Shown in pieces: positions 18,966-26,369 of a stretch of 64,000 nt of DNA. Where the stretch lies: assembly GCF_002356315.1 (NCBI RefSeq), contig NZ_AP018164.1, positions 310,001-374,000 on the forward strand, written 5' to 3'. Position 1 is the stretch's first letter. The number at the start of each line of letters is the position of its first letter. The notes under the pieces were generated by a model, which saw only the letters and a program-made list of their open reading frames with translations, ran no database searches and was not told the origin of the DNA. Made by a program: the position numbers and the translations under genes. This stretch comes from Mycobacterium shigaense (lineage in GTDB: Bacteria; Actinomycetota; Actinomycetes; Mycobacteriales; Mycobacteriaceae).

Positions 18966-20066
18966 ATGGCGATCCGTGTCGCGCACGTCGGTACCGGAAA
19001 TGTCGGAAGGCTTGCCCTCGCTGAGCTCGTCACCAACCCGCAATTTGAGTTGACCGGCGTGTGTGTCTCGACGCCCGAGAAGGTGGGCAAGGACGCGGGG
19101 GAACTCTGCGGCATCGGACTGGACGTGCCGGTCGAGACGGGGGTCAAAGCCGTCAACGACCTGGACACCCTGCTGGCCACCAAGCCCGAGTGCGTCGTCT
19201 ACTGCGCCATGGGCGACACCCGGCTGCCCGACGCGATGGCCGACGTCATGCGCATCCTGGCCGCCGGCGTCAACGTGGTGGGGTCGTCGCCCGGGCTGCT
19301 GCAATTCCCGTGGGGCGTGATGCCCGATAAGTACATCGGGCGCGTGGAAGACGCTGCTAAGCAAGGTAATTCGAGCATCTTTATCAGCGGCGTCGACCCC
19401 GGGTTCGCCAACGACCTGCTCGCGTTCGCGCTGGCCGGCACGTGTCAGCGCATCGAGCAGGTGCGCTGCATGGAGCTGCACGACTACGCCAGTTACGACG
19501 GCGAAGAAGTCATGAGCTACATGGGGTTCGCCCGGCCCATGGACGAAATACCGATGTTGCTGCAGCCGGGCATTCTCAGCATCGCCTGGGGAACCGCGAT
19601 CCGCCAGCTGGCCGCTGGACTGGGCATCGAGGTCGACGAGATCGCCGAGTCCTACCAGCGTGAGCCGGCGCCGGAAGACTTCGACATCGCCATCGGCCGC
19701 GTGGCCAAGGGCACGGTTGCCGTGCTGCAGTTCGAGATTCGCGGCATGGTCAAGGGTCACCCCGCCATCGTCATCGAGCACGTCACCAGGCTGCGGCCCG
19801 ACCTGCGACCCGACCTGCCGCGCCCCGCCTCCGGCGACGGCTCGTACCGCATCGAGATCACCGGCGAGCCGTCGTATGCCGTCGACATCATTCCCAGCAG
19901 CCGCAAGGGCGACCACAACCACGCCGCCATCGCCGGCGCGGCGGGCCGGATCGTCAACGCGATCCCGGACGTGATCGCCGCGCCGCAGGGCATCCGGACG
20001 ACGCTCGATCTGCCGCTGGTGACCGGCAAAGGCCTTTACGCGCCAAGCACTTTGGTGACCACCTAA
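18966..20066 (+). CDS. NAD(P)-dependent amine/dihydrodipicolinate-reductase-like dehydrogenase
   Basis: 366 residues. The N-terminal Rossmann domain has VAHVGTGNVGRLALAEL (GxGxxG variant) and the later fold resembles dihydrodipicolinate reductase and 2,4-diaminopentanoate dehydrogenase-like proteins of actinobacteria (ISGVDPGFANDLLAF, HDYASYDGEEVMSYMGF). In mycobacteria such proteins occur many times next to lipid-catabolic SDRs, so a lysine-pathway role is unlikely. ATG 18966 has GGATGGAGG just upstream; ATG 18954 is an alternative. It is 16 bases from the SDR gene, probably one operon. Substrate unknown. Confidence 0.75.
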   Translation: MAIRVAHVGTGNVGRLALAELVTNPQFELTGVCVSTPEKVGKDAGELCGIGLDVPVETGVKAVNDLDTLLATKPECVVYCAMGDTRLPDAMADVMRILAAGVNVVGSSPGLLQFPWGVMPDKYIGRVEDAAKQGNSSIFISGVDPGFANDLLAFALAGTCQRIEQVRCMELHDYASYDGEEVMSYMGFARPMDEIPMLLQPGILSIAWGTAIRQLAAGLGIEVDEIAESYQREPAPEDFDIAIGRVAKGTVAVLQFEIRGMVKGHPAIVIEHVTRLRPDLRPDLPRPASGDGSYRIEITGEPSYAVDIIPSSRKGDHNHAAIAGAAGRIVNAIPDVIAAPQGIRTTLDLPLVTGKGLYAPSTLVTT

Positions 20067-20082
20067 ACGAAAGGAGACCCGC

Positions 20083-20823
20083 GTGGGTCGGGTAGACGGC
20101 AAGGTAGCGCTCATCAGTGGTGGCGCCGGGGGTATGGGAGCCGAAGACGCGCGGCTGCTGGTCGAAGAGGGCGCCAAGGTCGTCATCGGCGACATTCTGG
20201 ACGACCAGGGCAAGGCGCTGGCCGACGAGATCGGCGACTCCGCGCGCTACGTCCATCTCGACGTCACCCAGCCCGATCAGTGGGACGCCGCCGTGGCCAC
20301 CGCGATCGGCGAATTCGGCAAGCTCAACGTATTGGTCAACAATGCCGGCACCGTTGCGCTCGGCCCGCTGAAGAGTTTCGATCTGGCCAAGTGGCAGAAG
20401 GTAATCGACGTCAACCTCACCGGGACGTTCCTGGGCATGCGGGCTTCGGTCGAACCGATGATCGCGGCCGGTGGCGGCTCGATTATCAACGTGTCGTCCA
20501 TCGAGGGGCTGCGGGGCGCGCCCATGGTGCACCCCTACGTCGCGTCCAAGTGGGGCGTGCGTGGCCTGGCGAAGTCGGCCGCATTGGAGCTGGCGCCACA
20601 CAACATTCGGGTGAACTCGGTGCACCCGGGGTTCATCCGGACGCCGATGACCGCTCACCTGCCCGAGGACATGGTGACGATTCCGCTGGGGCGGCCGGGC
20701 GAAGTCCGGGAAGTCGCGACGTTCGTGCTCTTTCTGGCCAGTGACGAATCGTCCTACTCCACCGGCAGCGAGTTCATCATGGACGGCGGGCTGATCACCG
20801 ACGTGAATCACAAGGAGTTCTAG
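20083..20823 (+). CDS. SDR family oxidoreductase, FabG3 / 20-beta-hydroxysteroid dehydrogenase type
   Basis: 246-residue SDR. It has the GGAGGMGAEDARLL coenzyme loop, DILDDQGKALADEIG, NNAGTVALG, catalytic Ser in NVSSIEGLRG and YVASK as the Tyr-Lys pair. The C-terminus SDESSYSTGSEFIMDGG closely resembles mycobacterial FabG3 (Rv2002), which reduces 20-keto steroids with NADH. An aspartate after beta-2 (GDIL) favours NAD(H). GTG 20083 follows AAAGGAG. It sits between the dehydrogenase and FAD-oxidase genes; substrate is inferred only by similarity. Confidence 0.85.
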   Translation: MGRVDGKVALISGGAGGMGAEDARLLVEEGAKVVIGDILDDQGKALADEIGDSARYVHLDVTQPDQWDAAVATAIGEFGKLNVLVNNAGTVALGPLKSFDLAKWQKVIDVNLTGTFLGMRASVEPMIAAGGGSIINVSSIEGLRGAPMVHPYVASKWGVRGLAKSAALELAPHNIRVNSVHPGFIRTPMTAHLPEDMVTIPLGRPGEVREVATFVLFLASDESSYSTGSEFIMDGGLITDVNHKEF

Positions 20824-20844
20824 GGCGGTGCTATAACCGCGAGC

Positions 20845-22188
20845 ATGCCCCTGGAAACCCTGGCGAGCATCGTCGGAGCCAGCCACGTGATCACCGATCC
20901 CGACGTGCTGGCCGGGCGCAGTGTCGACCACACCGGGCGTTATCGCGGCCGGGCCAGGGCGTTGGTGCGACCCGGCGACGCCGAGCAGGTCGCCGACGTG
21001 TTGCGGGTGTGCAGTGCGGCCGGGCTGAACGTGACCGTGCAGGGCGGGCGCACCTCGCTGGTGGCCGGGACGGTTCCGGAGCACGACGACGTGCTGCTGT
21101 CCACCGAGCGGCTGACCGCCATCGGCGACGTGGACACGGTGGAGCGCCGCGTCGAGGCCGGGGCGGGCGCCACGCTGGCCGCGGTGCAACACGCCGCGGG
21201 TGTGGCGGGCCTGGTGTTCGGCGTGGATCTGGCCGCCCGCGACACCGCGACCGTCGGCGGCATGGCCTCGACCAACGCCGGTGGCCTGCGTACGGTGCGC
21301 TACGGCAACATGGCCGAACAGGTCCTCGGGCTGCAGGTCGCGCTGCCCGACGGCTCGCTGATGCGCCGGCACAGCCTGGTGCGCAGCGACAACACCGGAT
21401 ACGACCTGCCGGCGCTGTTCGTCGGCGCAGAGGGCACCCTCGGCGTCATCACCGCGCTCGATCTGCGGCTGCATCCCACCCCGTCGCATCGGGTGACGGC
21501 GGTATGCGGATTCGCCGATCTGGAGGCGCTGATCGAGGCGGGCCGGGCCTTTCGCGACGTGGACGGCATCGCCGCGCTGGAACTGATCGACGGCCGAGCG
21601 GCCGCGCTGGCCGCCGAGCACCTGGGCGTCGGCGCCCCGGTACAGGGCGACTGGCTGCTGCTGGTGGAACTGGCCGCCGACCACGACCAGACCGAGCGGC
21701 TGGCCGAGCTGCTGGACGGTGCCCGGCTGTGCGACGAGCCCGCGGTGGGTGTGGATTCGGCTGCCCAGCAACGACTTTGGCGTATTCGCGAATCGCTGGC
21801 CGAGGTGCTCGGCGTGTACGGGCCACCGTTGAAGTTCGACGTGTCGCTGCCGCTGTCGGCCATCGGCGCCTTCGCCCGGGAGGCCGCCGCCCTGATCGAA
21901 GCCCGGGTCAGCGACGCTGTGCCGGTGTTGTTCGGCCATGTCGGCGAAGGCAACCTGCACCTCAACGTGCTGCGCGTGCCGGTCGACGAGGAGAAGGCGT
22001 TGTACGGGCCGATGATGGACTTGATCGCGCAGTGCGGCGGCAACGTCAGTTCCGAACACGGTGTCGGCAGCCGCAAGCGCGCCTACCTCGAAATGTCCAG
22101 GGAGGCAGCGGATATCACGGTGATGCGGTCGGTCAAGGCCGCGCTGGACCCGACCGGCTACCTCAATGCGGCGGTGCTGTTCGACTAG
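20845..22188 (+). CDS. FAD-linked oxidase, D-2-hydroxyacid/glycolate dehydrogenase type
   Basis: 447 residues of the GlcD/D-lactate/D-2-hydroxyglutarate dehydrogenase group. The PCMH FAD-binding domain includes VQGGRTSLVAGT and TVGGMASTNAGGLRTVRYG. The C-terminal cap has the metal and substrate histidines in GHVGEGNLHLNVL and the terminal SSEHGVGSRKR signature. It would oxidise a D-2-hydroxy acid to the 2-oxo acid using FAD. It corresponds to Rv0161. It is the last gene before the accessory island and is followed by a strong hairpin. Confidence 0.9.
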   Translation: MPLETLASIVGASHVITDPDVLAGRSVDHTGRYRGRARALVRPGDAEQVADVLRVCSAAGLNVTVQGGRTSLVAGTVPEHDDVLLSTERLTAIGDVDTVERRVEAGAGATLAAVQHAAGVAGLVFGVDLAARDTATVGGMASTNAGGLRTVRYGNMAEQVLGLQVALPDGSLMRRHSLVRSDNTGYDLPALFVGAEGTLGVITALDLRLHPTPSHRVTAVCGFADLEALIEAGRAFRDVDGIAALELIDGRAAALAAEHLGVGAPVQGDWLLLVELAADHDQTERLAELLDGARLCDEPAVGVDSAAQQRLWRIRESLAEVLGVYGPPLKFDVSLPLSAIGAFAREAAALIEARVSDAVPVLFGHVGEGNLHLNVLRVPVDEEKALYGPMMDLIAQCGGNVSSEHGVGSRKRAYLEMSREAADITVMRSVKAALDPTGYLNAAVLFD

Positions 22189-22202
22189 TCACGGCTTCCG
22201 GC

Positions 22203-22247
22203 GACGATATTTCGGGCGGCGGGCAATGCCCACCGCCCGAAATCGTC
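22203..22247. terminator. Bidirectional hairpin terminator candidate
   Basis: GACGAT at 22203-22208 pairs with ATCGTC at 22242-22247, and TTCGGGCGG with CCGCCCGAA inside them, closing on a short loop around GGGC-AAT-GCCC. The stem of about 20 bp lies 15 bases after the FAD-oxidase stop and 37 bases before the end of the convergent glycine-rich gene. There is no U tract, common for mycobacteria. Confidence 0.65.
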
Positions 22248-22283
22248 CCCCCGCCGGGCTGGCTTCCCGCTGAGTGTGCAGCA

Positions 22284-23207
22284 CTAGCGACGGCCGCCAC
22301 CACCGCCGGAGCTGTGGCCGCCGCCACCACCGCCGAAGCCGCCACCACCGCCGAAGCCGCCACCACCGCCGAAGCCGCCACCACCGCCGAAGCTGCGCCC
22401 GCCGCCGCCCCCCGAGCCACCCCCGCCGAAGAGGCCACTGCCGCCACCGCCGATGGCTGGGCCTGAGCCGCCGCCGATGGCGGCAGGGCCTCCTGCGCCA
22501 CCGCCGATGGCTGGGCTTGAGCCGCCGCCGATGGCTGGGCTTGAGCCGCCGCCGATGGCGGCAGGGCCTCCTGCGCCACCGCTGGTGGGGCCGCCATCTG
22601 TCGGGCCAACGACAGCGGTCCCGCCGCCCGTGGGGCCGCCGGCGGCAGCTCCGCCGCCGTCTGGTTTAGCGGGCGCCGCCGTTGCCGGGGTGTCTGGTTT
22701 GGCGGGCGCCGCCGTTGCCGGGGTGTCTGGTTTGGCGGGCGCCGCCGTTGCCGGAGGTATCGGCGTTGCCGGCGTAAGCGGTGTCCATGGCACCGAGGGC
22801 GGAGGCGGAGGCGGCCACCAGCCCGGGGTGTTCCAGTCCGGGTCGTCGAGATACCACGTATAGATCGGCCAGATAAACGGGTAATTCTCGTACTGCCGTA
22901 GGCAGAACGCTTTAGCCTCCGGGCTGTTGTCATTGATCGGGTTGGGGCCCAAGCACAGCGGTGGCGGTGGCGGTGGACCCGGGGGCGGCGACGGGTCGGT
23001 TTCGGTGTCCACCAATCGCACCGATGTCGATTCGAGAGCAGGCCCCGGCGTACCGGGTGGCGCGGCTTCGAACACGGCGAACATCGCGGTTGCAGCCGTC
23101 GCGGCAAGAACTGCCGACTTCAACCGGGATTGCAATCCGCCGCAGCCGCGGATTGTGTGCTGCCGCCGGTGCTTTCCACCGGCGGCCCGTATTCTCTTTG
23201 TCATCAT
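22284..23207 (-). CDS. Glycine/proline-rich probable exported protein
   Basis: About 307 residues. A basic N-terminus is followed by a hydrophobic segment (LKSAVLAATAATAMFAVF) that looks like an export signal or anchor. Next come a Pro-rich stretch with polyproline, and a conserved-looking module LCLGPNPINDNSPEAKAFCL followed by several Trp/Tyr residues (YPFIWPIYTWYLDD), the only globular-looking part. Then come three TPATAAPAKPD repeats, GSSPAIGG repeats and a terminal tract of FGGGGG units. ATG 23207 is the assumed start, with ATG 23204 and TTG 23225 possible. It is divergent from the MarR gene. No enzymatic motif; a cell-envelope or structural role is a guess. Confidence 0.7.
   Translation of the reverse strand: MMTKRIRAAGGKHRRQHTIRGCGGLQSRLKSAVLAATAATAMFAVFEAAPPGTPGPALESTSVRLVDTETDPSPPPGPPPPPPLCLGPNPINDNSPEAKAFCLRQYENYPFIWPIYTWYLDDPDWNTPGWWPPPPPPSVPWTPLTPATPIPPATAAPAKPDTPATAAPAKPDTPATAAPAKPDGGGAAAGGPTGGGTAVVGPTDGGPTSGGAGGPAAIGGGSSPAIGGGSSPAIGGGAGGPAAIGGGSGPAIGGGGSGLFGGGGSGGGGGRSFGGGGGFGGGGGFGGGGGFGGGGGGHSSGGGGGRR
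22659..22757 (-). repeat. Three 33-bp in-frame tandem repeats
   Basis: A 33-bp unit is repeated three times with one or two differences, encoding TPATAAPAKPD each time in the glycine/proline-rich protein. The repeat is in frame, so copy number can vary without breaking the gene. Further short tandem units (GSSPAIGG, FGGGGG codons) lie at about 22330-22600. Confidence 0.85.
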
Positions 23208-23315
23208 CTGTGGCCCTATCTTCAATTGGCGTATGTGATCATTATTTAAATATGTGACTAGACAACATATATACGATCTAACGAATCATAAGCGGGCTGG
23301 TCTATACTGTCAACC
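23208..23315. promoter_or_regulatory. AT-rich divergent promoter region; leaderless -10 for MarR gene
   Basis: This 108-base stretch is strikingly AT-rich (ATTATTTAAATATG, ACATATATACGATC) compared with its surroundings. TATACT at 23303-23308 ends seven bases before GTG 23316, the spacing of a leaderless mycobacterial mRNA. The same region must drive the divergent glycine-rich gene. AT-rich palindromic runs here are natural MarR or Lsr2 targets. Confidence 0.6.
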
Positions 23316-23816
23316 GTGGTTGTCAAATCTGATGTAGAGGCGCCCCAGACCGATTTCGGGGAGGCGTTGCGGGTTGCGTGGTGGAGTTACTCCCAGCGCA
23401 TTGATGCGGAGCTGGCGGCTATTGGTTTGCCGGGGCGTGAATTCCCACTGAACTATGTGTTCGCGCTGTATGGTCATCCCGGTCCGATGACGATTTCGGA
23501 GATGGGTCGGCAATTTGCTATCAGTCGTCAGGCGGCCAGCAAGATCACGGCCGAACTGGGCCGGCGCGGGTATATAAGGGTGGCTGCGTCGAGGACCGAT
23601 CAGCGGGAGAAGGTGGTGGAACTCACGGCAAAAGCGGTCGAGCTCGTCACTGCGCGCCGGAGCGCGGCAGCCGCGCTGGACGGGGAAATCTGTGAACGCC
23701 TGGGCTCGGCCGGGCTTACCGAGCTGCAACGTGCCATGGAAACCGTGGGTGAGGTTTCCATGGGTAAGAAACGCGTCGATTTCGGCAACACTTACCGCTC
23801 ACCCAAGCTGTGGTGA
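23316..23816 (+). CDS. MarR family transcriptional regulator
   Basis: 166-residue winged-helix regulator. The helix-turn-helix is TISEMGRQFAISRQAASKIT (about residues 66-85), followed by the wing RRGYIRVAASRTDQREKVVELT with the DxR pattern typical of MarR. The N-terminal dimerisation helix contains AWWSYSQRIDAELAAIG. GTG 23316 appears to be the 5' end of a leaderless mRNA. It most likely regulates itself and the divergent glycine/proline-rich gene through the AT-rich spacer. Convergent with the next TetR gene, 22 bases apart. Confidence 0.88.
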   Translation: MVVKSDVEAPQTDFGEALRVAWWSYSQRIDAELAAIGLPGREFPLNYVFALYGHPGPMTISEMGRQFAISRQAASKITAELGRRGYIRVAASRTDQREKVVELTAKAVELVTARRSAAAALDGEICERLGSAGLTELQRAMETVGEVSMGKKRVDFGNTYRSPKLW

Positions 23817-23838
23817 GGGCGTTGCGAAGCGGGGACCG

Positions 23839-24378
23839 CTAGTCGACAGTCGGTTTGATTCCGACGGCGTGCCGTAGCTGGGCCAGGAACTGCTCGCCGT
23901 CGTCACTGCGAACGATGTAGTGCGAGATGGCGATTCGGATCACGGTCGCGGCCTTCACCGCGGCGTTGGGGCCCGGAAGGTGGCGCTGCAGCCCGTCGCG
24001 CATCTGCGGGATGACGTGAGCGAACGCGGCGATGGTGTGCTCGGGTTCGACGTCGACCATGCGCACACCCGAATACGAATGCTGGTACTCGACGATGAAG
24101 CGCAACACCGCATCGAGCTTGTCGATCCCCTTGAGCCCCGCGGTGGCCTTGGCCAAACCGCTTTCGAAAACCTGCCGCTCGTAGGCGGAAAACGCGGAGA
24201 GCAGCTCCTCTTTGGACGCGAACCATCGATACAACGTGGGCCGGGACACGCCGGCCTGGGCGGCGACCTCGGACAGGCTGAGTTTGGACTTGCCGTTTCG
24301 GCCCAGCACCTCGGCGGTGGCCGCGAGGATCCGCTGCGGGGTCGAGCCGTCGGTTTCGGCCGTCAGCGGATTGCTCAT
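23839..24378 (-). CDS. TetR family regulator, proposed regulator of the island regulon
   Basis: 179-residue TetR protein. The DNA-binding domain occupies residues 13-60, with LSEVAAQAGVSRPTLYRWF as helices 2-3. The C-terminal domain includes the stretch YQHSYSGVRMVDVEPEHTIA. ATG 24378. A 21-bp dyad (24387-24407) ends nine bases upstream of its start, and the same element stands before three enzyme operons nearby, so this protein is the best candidate for their common repressor and for autoregulation. The ligand is probably a pathway intermediate or CoA ester; that is inference. Confidence 0.88.
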   Translation of the reverse strand: MSNPLTAETDGSTPQRILAATAEVLGRNGKSKLSLSEVAAQAGVSRPTLYRWFASKEELLSAFSAYERQVFESGLAKATAGLKGIDKLDAVLRFIVEYQHSYSGVRMVDVEPEHTIAAFAHVIPQMRDGLQRHLPGPNAAVKAATVIRIAISHYIVRSDDGEQFLAQLRHAVGIKPTVD

Positions 24379-24386
24379 ATCTGAGA

Positions 24387-24407
24387 CTTTACGAACTATT
24401 GCCGAAG
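24387..24407. promoter_or_regulatory. Regulon operator copy A
   Basis: CTTTAC, nine bases, then CCGAAG: copy A of a dyad found four times in the island (also 26129, 26297, 34494). It lies nine bases upstream of the TetR start codon, where a bound repressor would block transcription. Arms are less perfect than in copy C. Confidence 0.55.
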
Positions 24408-24431
24408 TAGCCACGTTCTTCTGCCCTCGCG

Positions 24432-25265
24432 TCAGGCTCGGGGTGGCCGGCGGCGCACCAGGACGGACTGCTGGATAGCGCCGACCGCGCCCTGCTCGTC
24501 GTACAACGTGCCGATCGTGGTCCCGATGCCGTCCGGCCCATAGCTGGTCTCCGCGCGAATGCCGACCCACTCCCCGTCGGGAACGCGAAAGACGTGCACC
24601 GCCAAATCGGTGTTCAAGAAGGTCCACTTGGTGATGTCGAGCTTGCTGCCGATGCCGTTGGCGCAATCGGCCACCGCGAACAGCCGCTCCAGCTGCGTCA
24701 TCGTCTCGCCCTGGACCAGGTCGACCTCCGGCTTGATCCATGACTCGCCCGGGCCCGGCGTTAGCGGCTCGGTGAGCCACAGCCACTGAAGGCTGTGCAC
24801 GTAGTTGCGGTCCCACTCCTTGGCCTTGAGGTTGCGGTTGCGGGCTTCGGCGCGCGGCCGGGGCAACTCGGCCGCCGCGTGCGCGATCGCCTGGGTGTCC
24901 TGCAGCTGCAGCCGCCAACCACTCGCCCGCGCGACGGGCCGGGGCTCGCCGTCGGGACCGGTGGCCAGCATCTCGGCGGTCACCAGCTCGATCTGCTTGC
25001 CGCGGCGCTGAACCTCCGAGCGGACCCAGAGGTCACCGTCCGACGGCACGCCGCCCAGTAGGTCGATCACGACCCGCGACAGCCGGGTGTCGTCGCGCCG
25101 CTCGCAGCGCTCCAGCGCCCGGACCAGCAGCGCCGAGACCGGGCCGCCGTGCTGGATCGCCGCCGACCAGGTGCCGCGAGCCAGGTCGGTCGCGCGGAAC
25201 TTCTCGCCCAACGCATCGGCCAGGCCACCAGGGGGGTCGATCAGCTCGTAATAGGAGTCGGTCAC
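24432..25265 (-). CDS. Acyl-CoA thioesterase-like protein (TesB / double hotdog)
   Basis: 277 residues of the double-hotdog TesB-like thioesterase group. The first hotdog contains TWSAAIQHGGPVSALLVRAL, the second KLDITKWTFLNTDLAVHVFR with GEWVGIRAETSYGPDG and GIGTTIGTLYDEQGAVG. Those last patterns are the family signature. It would hydrolyse acyl-CoAs of an unknown type. GTG 25265 is preceded by GAGAGG. It lies 19 bases after the SMP-30 gene on the same strand, making a two-gene operon, with the TetR gene 53 bases further. A second relative is encoded at 26370-27263. Confidence 0.8.
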   Translation of the reverse strand: MTDSYYELIDPPGGLADALGEKFRATDLARGTWSAAIQHGGPVSALLVRALERCERRDDTRLSRVVIDLLGGVPSDGDLWVRSEVQRRGKQIELVTAEMLATGPDGEPRPVARASGWRLQLQDTQAIAHAAAELPRPRAEARNRNLKAKEWDRNYVHSLQWLWLTEPLTPGPGESWIKPEVDLVQGETMTQLERLFAVADCANGIGSKLDITKWTFLNTDLAVHVFRVPDGEWVGIRAETSYGPDGIGTTIGTLYDEQGAVGAIQQSVLVRRRPPRA

Positions 25266-25284
25266 GTGTGTCCTCTCGGGTGTC

Positions 25285-26103
25285 TCAGGGCAACCCGGCG
25301 CCGGGCATGGCGACCTGCACGGCGTCGAGCCGCGATCCCCGGGTGCCCACCAGGCGCTGAGGATAGGCGTCGGTGCTCGACAGCAGAAACAGGATGCGGC
25401 GTTCGGGGCCGCCGAGCGCGCAGGCAATCGCGACGCGCTCGCCCATGTCGATGCGGTCGGTGACGGTGCCGCCCTCGACGATCCGCTCGAACTGGTGCGC
25501 CAGGGTCATCGACGTCCACACTGCACCGTCGGCGTCGAGCGCGATGCCGTCCGGCGGGCCGTCCAGATCGTCGGCGAAAACCCGCCGATCCCGTAGCGCG
25601 CTGTCATTGTCGATGGTGAACGCGGTGAGCCGCCGGCCGACCGACTCCGCGACGATCAGCGTCGTGCGGTCGTCGGTGATGACCATGCCGTTGGGAAAGT
25701 CGAGGTCAGAGGCGACAATACGGGCGGTGTCGTCGGGATCGAGCCGAATGATCACCCCGCCCGAACGCGCCTGGGAGCCGATGTAGGCGCGGCCCCGGTC
25801 GTCGACGACCATGTCGCCGAGGTTGGTCGGCGCCAGGCCGGAGAGGTCGGCGATGGGCACGACCGTCTCCCCGTCATAGCGCAGCACCTGCCGGTCCTCG
25901 GAGGAGGCGATCAGCAGCGACCCATCGGGCCGGAAGCCGAGGCCGGACGGGGAACGCCCGGGCAACGGCAGTGTCGTCAGGGAACCGCTCAGGGTCGACG
26001 TGTGCACGGCCTCGCCCAACATGTCGGAAAACCACAGCAGGCCTTCGAACCAGCGCGGGCCCTCGCCGAAGCAGAAACCGTTGGCCAGCGGCTCGGGGAT
26101 CAT
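25285..26103 (-). CDS. SMP-30/gluconolactonase-like beta-propeller lactonase
   Basis: 272-residue six-bladed beta-propeller of the SMP-30/Gnl/LRE family. The metal site pieces are visible: GEGPRWFEGLLWFSDM (Glu of blade 1), the Asn of FPNGMVI, and the Asp region GPPDGIALDADGAVW. The enzyme would hydrolyse lactones with a divalent metal. In this setting it could open a lactone made by the Baeyer-Villiger-type monooxygenase encoded at 39639. ATG 26103; operator copy B lies 26 bases upstream. Substrate not deducible. Confidence 0.85.
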   Translation of the reverse strand: MIPEPLANGFCFGEGPRWFEGLLWFSDMLGEAVHTSTLSGSLTTLPLPGRSPSGLGFRPDGSLLIASSEDRQVLRYDGETVVPIADLSGLAPTNLGDMVVDDRGRAYIGSQARSGGVIIRLDPDDTARIVASDLDFPNGMVITDDRTTLIVAESVGRRLTAFTIDNDSALRDRRVFADDLDGPPDGIALDADGAVWTSMTLAHQFERIVEGGTVTDRIDMGERVAIACALGGPERRILFLLSSTDAYPQRLVGTRGSRLDAVQVAMPGAGLP

Positions 26104-26128
26104 CCGGTGCCTCTGGACACAATTTCCG

Positions 26129-26149
26129 CTTTACAAAACACCGCAGAAG
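26129..26149. promoter_or_regulatory. Regulon operator copy B
   Basis: CTTTAC, nine bases, CAGAAG, followed by TGTCA as in copies C and D. It sits 26 bases upstream of the SMP-30 gene start codon on the complement strand and would control the SMP-30/thioesterase operon. Confidence 0.55.
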
Positions 26150-26173
26150 TGTCATGCACCGCGGGTGCCGGTG

Positions 26174-26287
26174 TCAATTGCCTGCCAGCTCGCGCGCGAC
26201 GGCCGCGTGGTACTCGTCGATTTTGGCGGGGTTGGCCTGCTGGAAGAGCTGATCGGGCACCCGTCCGGCCGGCGGTTCGGCGTCTAG
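26174..26287 (-). pseudogene. Short coding remnant between two operators
   Basis: A 37-codon open stretch read from the complement, ending PDQLFQQANPAKIDEYHAAV and then ARELAGN before a stop. An in-frame stop (26288-26290) precedes it and no good start is present. Composition and codon use look like the C-terminal helix of a real protein, unlike intergenic DNA. I interpret it as the tail of a lost gene that once lay between operator copies B and C. It could also be a functional 28-residue peptide from an internal GTG. Family not recognised. Confidence 0.3.
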
Positions 26288-26296
26288 TTAGCCGAG

Positions 26297-26317
26297 CTTT
26301 ACAAATCTTACGTAAAG
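26297..26317. promoter_or_regulatory. Regulon operator copy C (perfect dyad)
   Basis: CTTTAC, nine bases, GTAAAG: the best copy, with exact 6-bp inverted arms. It is followed by TGTCACGCTGT, identical to the sequence after copy D. It lies 52 bases upstream of the thioesterase/LLM/acyl-CoA dehydrogenase operon. TAAAGT overlapping the right arm could be a -10 element. Confidence 0.65.
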
Positions 26318-26369
26318 TGTCACGCTGTGCGGTGGGCTGCGCTCGCGACTCGGCCATCGATAACTAGAG

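Noticed and set aside
18966..20066. DapB, lysine biosynthesis
   Set aside because: Similarity is limited to the Rossmann half; length and C-terminal sequence differ from DapB and the neighbours are lipid-type oxidoreductases.
22659..22757. CRISPR-like array
   Set aside because: The 33-bp units are contiguous with no spacers and encode an in-frame protein repeat. No cas gene is present.
22274..22863. Plus-strand repeat-rich frames opposite the glycine/proline-rich gene
   Set aside because: They are complements of simple repeats; the minus frame has the export signal and the globular module.
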